From positions 26,283-90,282 of the forward strand of contig ONWV01000006.1 of the NCBI GenBank assembly GCA_900321635.1: a stretch of DNA of 64,000 nt, read 5' to 3'. The notes under the pieces are model-generated. The model was not told the origin of the DNA and did not search any database. It saw nothing but the letters and a program-made list of their open reading frames with translations. Shown here in pieces: positions 59,169-64,000 of this stretch (position 1 is the stretch's first letter; each line of letters starts with the position of its first letter). Source of the stretch: an uncultured Spirochaetaceae bacterium (GTDB taxonomy: Bacteria > Spirochaetota > Spirochaetia > Sphaerochaetales > Sphaerochaetaceae). The translations under genes were made by a program, and so were the position numbers.

Positions 59169-60172
59169 AAAGCATCAGTTTCAATGTAGTAAAACATAAG
59201 GCAATATATCTGGGCATTGCAGGAGCCATGGTCATCCTTAGCCTGGCTTTGGTGTTTCTCAAAGGTTTCAACCTTGGAATAGACTTTGAAAGCGGTCTTT
59301 CGGTATCCGTGAAAATCGACGATCAGAATGTGGGAATCGAGGATGTCAGAAAGGCCTTGTCGGGTATAGACGGGGTAAGGGTGCAGAACATCGGAGCCTC
59401 TGATGACGGAAGATACCAGATAAGGATGAAGCTTTCCGCGGGCCAGGACCAGCGCAGCGCCGAGAGCCTGATTTCCCGCAATCTGGAAACAAGATTCAAA
59501 TCCTTCACCCAGCTGGAGAGCAACTTCATTGGTGCCAAGTTCTCATCAAGCCTGATTACAGGATCGATCAAGGCAGTAGCCATAGCTCTTGCTCTGATTC
59601 TTGTCTATGTCTGGATCCGATTCAAGGTGGCCTATGCCATAAGTTCGATTCTTGCCCTGATTCACGATGTCATTTTAATGCTCGGTTTCATAAGCATATC
59701 CGGCTTTGAGATTTCTTCCACGACCATCGCTGCCATTTTGACCATAATCGGTTATTCTCTGAACAACACGATAGTCATTTTCGACCGGGTCAGGGAAAAG
59801 ATCCGCATGGATTACAAGCAGGACATCGCTCTTGTCATGGACTTCGGTGTGAACAGCTCTCTTACAAGAACCACATACAGCAGCATCACGACCCTTCTGG
59901 CTGTGATTCCGCTTGCCGTTCTTTCCAGCGGGGATGTCAGAAGCTTCGCCGTGTGCATGATATTCGGTGTGATTGTCGGTACATACTCATCCAACTTCGT
60001 TGCGACCAACATTCTGTTCCTTCTTGGAAAGAACCAGGCCTTTGATATCATGAAGCAGGAGGAGGAAGACGATCTTTCCGATGCCGCAATGGCAAGACGC
60101 ATGCTTGAAGACGATGACAAGGGGCGCAAGAAGAAGCGCAAAGAGGACAACGGTCCCAAGATTCTTGTCTGA
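59165..60172 (+). CDS. secF: Preprotein translocase subunit SecF
   Basis: 335 aa. FNLGIDFESGLSVSV near the N-terminus, periplasmic domain, then TMs with LALILVYVWIRFKVAYAISSILALIHDVILMLG, IAAILTIIGYSLNNTIVIFDRVREK, and TYSSITTLLAVIPLAVLSSG. Unusual lysine-rich C-terminal tail (DDDKGRKKKRKEDN). Start at 59165 follows SD AAGGAGG inside secD; the ATG at 59144 is upstream of that SD. Confidence 0.95.
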   Translation: MKSISFNVVKHKAIYLGIAGAMVILSLALVFLKGFNLGIDFESGLSVSVKIDDQNVGIEDVRKALSGIDGVRVQNIGASDDGRYQIRMKLSAGQDQRSAESLISRNLETRFKSFTQLESNFIGAKFSSSLITGSIKAVAIALALILVYVWIRFKVAYAISSILALIHDVILMLGFISISGFEISSTTIAAILTIIGYSLNNTIVIFDRVREKIRMDYKQDIALVMDFGVNSSLTRTTYSSITTLLAVIPLAVLSSGDVRSFAVCMIFGVIVGTYSSNFVATNILFLLGKNQAFDIMKQEEEDDLSDAAMARRMLEDDDKGRKKKRKEDNGPKILV

Positions 60173-60183
60173 CAGGTGATGCC

Positions 60184-61068
60184 ATGAAAGTGATCAGAAG
60201 CAAGGTCATAGGTTACTGCTTCGGGGTGTCCAACACCATCGAGAAAGCGCAGCAGTGCATAGAACTCTCAAAGACGGTGGGAAAGCCGTGCTACAGCATA
60301 GGCTCAATCATCCACAACAAGGATGTTGTAAAGAGGTTCCAGGACCTTGGAATGGTCACAACCACAAAAGCGGAAGGCTTTGAGCCCGGACTTGCGCTGA
60401 TCCGGGCACATGGCATTCCAGACAGCCTCAGGCGAAACTATACAAAAGCAGGTTTTATATTGGTGGATTCAACCTGTCCGATAGTCGCAAAAGGCGCTGT
60501 CACATTAAGAAATGCAGCATCAAAGGGAATCCGTACCATCATTATCGGTGTTAAGGGCCATGCAGAGACAGAAGGCCTTCAGGGTGTAGAAACCGATGAT
60601 GGCAAGGTTGTTGACTCAATCTTACTCTGCAGTACTGACGATGCCCGCTCTCTGATTGAATCAAAGTCTCTTTCAGAGAATGAGAAGATTGTTGTGGTTG
60701 TCCAGACTACATTCCCTGATTCGGAATTTCAGAAGATTCGGGAAGTTCTTAAGCTCTATTTCAAGGACATTAGGTTTTCTAACGCACCGTGCGGCGCCAC
60801 GGCAAAAAGGCAGAAGGCGGCAAAGGAACTTGCCTCCCTCTGTGATGCCGTTGTGGTCATAGGCGGCAGGGAAAGCGAGAACACCAAAGTCCTTGCAAAG
60901 GTTGTGGGTCAGAGCAAAAAGCCTGTGTTCTGCATAGAGAATGCGGATGATATTACACCCGAAATGAAGAAGGATCTTTCTTCATTCTCCACCGTGGGTA
61001 TCTGCAGCGGGTCGTCCACACCCACATCCGCAATCAGAAAGGTCGAGGAGATTCTCGAAGGAATCTGA
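60184..61068 (+). CDS. ispH: 4-hydroxy-3-methylbut-2-enyl diphosphate reductase
   Basis: 294 aa. Last step of the MEP (non-mevalonate) isoprenoid pathway. Three conserved Cys for the Fe-S cluster: GYCFGVSN (about residue 12), VDSTCPIVAKG (about residue 100), and NAPCGATAKRQKA (about residue 200). Also LIRAHGIPD and QTTFPDSEF. SD AGGTG 6 nt before ATG. Follows secF by 11 nt and precedes pgsA. Confidence 0.94.
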   Translation: MKVIRSKVIGYCFGVSNTIEKAQQCIELSKTVGKPCYSIGSIIHNKDVVKRFQDLGMVTTTKAEGFEPGLALIRAHGIPDSLRRNYTKAGFILVDSTCPIVAKGAVTLRNAASKGIRTIIIGVKGHAETEGLQGVETDDGKVVDSILLCSTDDARSLIESKSLSENEKIVVVVQTTFPDSEFQKIREVLKLYFKDIRFSNAPCGATAKRQKAAKELASLCDAVVVIGGRESENTKVLAKVVGQSKKPVFCIENADDITPEMKKDLSSFSTVGICSGSSTPTSAIRKVEEILEGI

Positions 61069-61131
61069 GACTTTCTCTTGAAGATTCCACCTTTGGCGTA
61101 TATCTTAAAAAAGGAAAAGGAGGCTGTCCTG

Positions 61132-61728
61132 ATGAATCTTCCGAACAAGTTGACCGTTACCAGACTGGTTATGGCTCCGTTGTTTTTCGTCGCTTTTTTC
61201 CTCAGTGATATCGTACCCTCCATAAATCCGTATCTTTACTGCGCTTTGCTTGTTGTGATGTACATCGTAATGGAGCTGACCGACCTTCTGGACGGAAAGA
61301 TTGCAAGACGCAGGAAGCTTGTCACAGACCTTGGAAAGGTCTTGGATCCGTTTGCCGATGTCATCTGCCATCTGACATTCTTTACATGCCTGCTTTCATG
61401 CGGCATCATGCCGGTGTGGGCATACATATTCATCCTGTGGAGAGAGTTCGCACAGAGCTTTACAAGGATGCTCATGATGGGAAAGGGCAAGGCCATGGCT
61501 GCCAATATATTCGGAAAGGCCAAGACCTGTCTTTATGCACTGGCCTGCATCTGCGGTTTTGCATACAGAATCCTTTCCGTATTCAAGGTTGAGGGTAGTT
61601 TTTGGAAGACATTCGACAGCGTTCTTGTGGTTCTGTTTGCCCTTACTGCTGTTTCTTCAGTTGTCTCATACCTGATTTACGTTAACGCCATAGTCAAAAG
61701 CAAAGCTCTTTCAGGTATGACAAGGTAG
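61132..61728 (+). CDS. pgsA: CDP-alcohol phosphatidyltransferase (phosphatidylglycerophosphate synthase)
   Basis: 198 aa, membrane-embedded. Signature DLLDGKIARRRKLVTDLGKVLDPFAD satisfies D-x2-D-G-x2-A-R-x8-G-x3-D-x3-D when read from the D of DLLDG. NLPNKLTVTRL at the N-terminus is typical for PgsA. Makes phosphatidylglycerophosphate from CDP-diacylglycerol. SD AAGGAGG 8 nt before ATG 61132. Its end overlaps the convergent citC-like gene by 35 bp. Confidence 0.88.
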   Translation: MNLPNKLTVTRLVMAPLFFVAFFLSDIVPSINPYLYCALLVVMYIVMELTDLLDGKIARRRKLVTDLGKVLDPFADVICHLTFFTCLLSCGIMPVWAYIFILWREFAQSFTRMLMMGKGKAMAANIFGKAKTCLYALACICGFAYRILSVFKVEGSFWKTFDSVLVVLFALTAVSSVVSYLIYVNAIVKSKALSGMTR

Positions 61729-62410
61729 GTTCTGCTACCGTTTCCTTAAGATCTTCAATGTTTTTGTCCGCAATAGCCTGCCGTGCCAGGGAAGATGTTA
61801 TGTACTTTTCGCCTACGCGTTTTCTTTCGGCAACCTTAAGCAGAATATTGTTATTGCGGCACTCCTGACGAAGTGCATTCAGATGAATCTCCGAAAGCTC
61901 GTCCCTGGGCTCGTCTCCGGCATAGACCGTTTTGATTCCCAGGCTGCGGCAGATATGGCACAGGACCATGGAGTCCAAGACCGCATGAGCCGGGACAGAT
62001 CCCAGGTCCTGGGACAAGAAGCCTTTGGGAAAATCGCTTCTGCTTATCAGATAGGGGCCAGAGGGGAGGACCGTGACATTTCTGAGGTCTGAAAGGCCGT
62101 CTTTTACCATCTTCAGCCTGCTTTCGAACGGAAATTCAATTCCGGTGTTCTCGTGATTTCCTTTCGCACCGGATTCGGGCCTGCCCTGGATCACAAAGAC
62201 AAGGACTTCTGTGCTGCGGGAAGAAGCCAGCTGGACAAGATATTTTTGGCCGATAGTGAACGGGTTGGCATTGAGAATGACGCACGATCTTCCTTCGGCC
62301 TGCCCTATGGAGGCTTTCAGATTCTGTTCCCATTTTTCAAGGCCCGTAGGACCTTCTCCGATGAGAGTCAGATATTGATTCAGGTTCTCCCTTCCTATGA
62401 CTGTGCCCAT
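61694..62410 (-). CDS. CitC-type nucleotidyltransferase-like protein (citrate lyase ligase domain)
   Basis: 238 aa, only the C-terminal adenylyltransferase-like domain of [citrate lyase] ligase; the N-terminal GNAT half is absent. Text such as VILNANPFTIGQKYLVQLAS, GIEFPFESRLKMVKDGLSDLRNVTVLPSGPYLIS, VYAGDEPRD and the KVAERKRVGEKYITSS ending fits. The nucleotide-binding GH is GQ (FTIGQ), so a catalytic His may be missing. No citrate lyase genes are in the window. Extended -10 TGATATAAA, 7 nt to the ATG, no SD: predicted leaderless. Confidence 0.72.
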   Translation of the reverse strand: MGTVIGRENLNQYLTLIGEGPTGLEKWEQNLKASIGQAEGRSCVILNANPFTIGQKYLVQLASSRSTEVLVFVIQGRPESGAKGNHENTGIEFPFESRLKMVKDGLSDLRNVTVLPSGPYLISRSDFPKGFLSQDLGSVPAHAVLDSMVLCHICRSLGIKTVYAGDEPRDELSEIHLNALRQECRNNNILLKVAERKRVGEKYITSSLARQAIADKNIEDLKETVAEPTLSYLKELCF

Positions 62411-62417
62411 ACATGGT

Positions 62418-62426
62418 TTTATATCA
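62418..62426 (-). promoter_or_regulatory. Extended -10 of the citC-like gene
   Basis: TGATATAAA on the minus strand; ATG 62410 follows after 7 nt. Confidence 0.55.
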
Positions 62427-62452
62427 CGCCTTGGACAAAAAAGCGATACGGC

Positions 62453-62461
62453 TGTTATAAT
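62453..62461 (+). promoter_or_regulatory. Extended -10 of the glpQ gene
   Basis: TGTTATAAT, a perfect extended -10. Leader of about 26 nt to ATG 62494 with a GGGGG SD. Confidence 0.6.
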
Positions 62462-62493
62462 CTATATATATTAGCCGCACGGGGGTTTTGGTT

Positions 62494-63306
62494 ATGCATT
62501 CACAGGCATTCTTTTCGGATCTGAGAGACAGGGGCAAGGTTCTTGTGTTCGGACACAGGGGCATGAGCCAGTACTATCCGGAAAACACAATGCTTTCTTT
62601 TTCAAAATGCGCCGAAAATCCCCGCATCGATGCCATTGAGCTTGATGTCCACACCTGTAAGAGCGGCGAGGTTGTCATTGCCCATGATTTTTCCCTGAAA
62701 AGGACAGCGGGCCTTGATGTCCAGATCGAGGACCTTTCTCTTGATGAGATTCAGGACATTGATGTGGGCTCTTTCAAGGACCCTTCGTTTTCCGATGCAA
62801 GGATTCCTCTTTTAAGCGAGCTTTTCTCCACATTCTCCGGACGCTTTATCTACGACATAGAGCTTAAGGTCAAAGCCGGACAGATCAACCGGGACCTTTG
62901 CAGGAAGGTTATTCATCTGATCCGCACCTATCATCTGCAGGACAGGGTTCTTGTTTCCAGCTTCAATCCATTTGCCCTCAGGGCGTTTCGGACCGAGTGC
63001 CTGAAAAACCTCATCGCAATTCCCACGGCCGATATCTTCGAGCGCTCGGAGTATGTTCCTAAAATTCTTTGGAACGGAGCCGGGCACTTTGTAAGCCGCA
63101 GCACCTATCAGAAGCCCGGAATCAGCCGAATCGATGATGCGTTTGTAAAATCCCACGGAAGGCTGCCCATCATGGCATGGACGGTGAACAGCGCCTCTGA
63201 TGCCGAAAGACTTCTTTCCTATAACAAGGAAAAAATGCACGTATTCGGCCTTATCGGAAACGATCCTGACATGCTCTGTGACGTGGTAAATCGTTGGACA
63301 CGCTGA
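62494..63306 (+). CDS. Glycerophosphodiester phosphodiesterase
   Basis: 270 aa. GDPD family: FGHRGMSQYYPENTM (HRG and EN), IELDVHTCKSGEVVIAHDFSL (ELDV, HD), PLLSELFSTF, IYDIELKVK, VLVSSFNPFAL, and PIMAWTVNSASDAERLL. TIM-barrel cytoplasmic enzyme (no signal peptide) hydrolysing glycerophosphodiesters to glycerol-3-phosphate. Start ATG 62494 follows GGGGG; the in-frame TTG 62488 is inside that spacing. Monocistronic. Confidence 0.92.
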   Translation: MHSQAFFSDLRDRGKVLVFGHRGMSQYYPENTMLSFSKCAENPRIDAIELDVHTCKSGEVVIAHDFSLKRTAGLDVQIEDLSLDEIQDIDVGSFKDPSFSDARIPLLSELFSTFSGRFIYDIELKVKAGQINRDLCRKVIHLIRTYHLQDRVLVSSFNPFALRAFRTECLKNLIAIPTADIFERSEYVPKILWNGAGHFVSRSTYQKPGISRIDDAFVKSHGRLPIMAWTVNSASDAERLLSYNKEKMHVFGLIGNDPDMLCDVVNRWTR

Positions 63307-63329
63307 AGTTCTTGTCATAGTTTTTCATT

Positions 63330-63395
63330 GTCTCTTCAAAATTAGAAAATTTTTGAAAAAGAGTGTTGACATTTAATGTGCGTTTCAAGTATCTT
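63330..63395 (+). promoter_or_regulatory. rRNA operon promoter with A/T-rich UP element
   Basis: -35 TTGACA (63366-63371), 18 bp, -10 TATCTT (63390-63395). Upstream 63338-63362 is nearly all A/T with A tracts, as in UP elements of rrn P1 promoters. Confidence 0.7.
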
Positions 63396-63399
63396 CATA

Positions 63400-63650
63400 G
63401 AGCACGCTTTGAGGAAGCTTGAAGATGTGCGATAGATTTTTACAGAGATATTAAAGAAGAGAAGGTTTAGAAAAGGATTGTAACGATTGCCGAAAGGCCG
63501 TTGGTTGCAATTCAGTTTTAGGAAGCATGAGGGCTTCCAGTCAATTCAAGATTCGAACGAAAGATCAACGATCAGTTGTTCGTGATTACGCATCCGGGAG
63601 GATGCGGGAGTTGAAGGGAGAGACTTCCGGTCTTCGGACCGGGTTTTTAA
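63400..63650 (+). other. Structured rRNA leader, about 250 nt
   Basis: Noncoding hairpin series between the promoter and 16S: GCC GAAA GGC (63489-63498), GGAAGC/GCTTCC (63521-63538), CGAAC/GTTCG (63554-63582), CGCATCC GGGA GGATGCG (63589-63606). A terminator-like hairpin is listed separately. Canonical boxA was not seen. Confidence 0.6.
63627..63648 (+). terminator. Terminator-like hairpin directly before 16S
   Basis: CCGGTC, TTCG, GACCGG then G and T5 (63627-63648). Perfect 6-bp stem with UUCG loop. The 16S starts about 2 nt further. Confidence 0.7.

Positions 63651-64000
<350 letters not shown>

Overview
The window reads as a chromosomal segment of an anaerobic, fermentative spirochaete, most likely a gut-associated member of the Sphaerochaetaceae/Treponemataceae side of Spirochaetota. 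Evidence: the first ~350 nt of a 16S rRNA at the right edge; DUF4416, P13-like porin and molybdenum-hydroxylase-like genes of the kind spirochaetes carry; and a metabolism built on pyruvate:ferredoxin oxidoreductase (PFOR) plus a trimeric NAD(P)-linked [FeFe]-hydrogenase. No respiratory genes, tRNAs, CRISPR arrays, prophage or insertion sequences were seen. The genus cannot be fixed from sequence reading alone.

Layout. 1-8 kb: edge-truncated GH13 glycosidase, pth, DUF4416 gene, lipoprotein, P13-like membrane protein, and leuS broken by a frame-changing deletion. 8-18 kb: YhhN membrane protein, type IIA topoisomerase pair (parE/parC) with an RluA-type pseudouridine synthase, gdhA, a repeat-rich intergenic region, and a 972-aa receiver-receiver-PPDK_N fusion. 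18-29 kb (minus strand): exported protein, PFOR, and a six-gene run in which an ABC importer of the NitT/TauT type leads directly into hydrogenase genes. 29-33 kb: MurNAc-6-P etherase, BadF-type kinase and MFS transporter (cell-wall amino-sugar recovery). 33-40 kb: a WYL regulator whose operator-like boxes also cover the promoter of the divergent slyX-dnaE-yggT-recG cluster. 40-42 kb: decayed toxin-antitoxin locus and two FMN-split-barrel proteins. 42-48 kb: rsmD, a xanthine-dehydrogenase-like three-subunit locus lacking recognisable Moco-binding signatures, then ligA and a ModE-like HTH gene. 48.6-49 kb: a candidate ~75-nt small RNA exposing the anti-Shine-Dalgarno sequence twice. 49-63 kb: argR, pgi, lemA/DUF2207 (the latter broken), a VTE5/VTE6-like kinase pair, groEL, yajC-secD-secF, ispH, pgsA, citC-like gene, glpQ. 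63.3-64 kb: rRNA promoter, hairpin-rich leader ending in a terminator-like hairpin, and the 5' part of 16S rRNA.

How it fits together. PFOR makes acetyl-CoA and reduced ferredoxin, the HydABC/Hnd-type hydrogenase can re-oxidise ferredoxin together with NAD(P)H, and GDH, Pgi and GH13 fit sugar and amino-acid fermentation. The most notable signals are regulatory: (1) eight transcription starts with good sigma-70 elements sit only 6-10 bp upstream of the start codon with no SD, implying leaderless mRNAs beside ordinary SD genes; (2) the anti-SD small RNA candidate; (3) the shared WYL-box divergent promoter; (4) a 9-bp tandem repeat feeding a promoter; (5) a terminator-like hairpin touching the 16S 5' end. 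Two genes (leuS, DUF2207) carry deletions that break frame, which are either assembly errors or real lesions.
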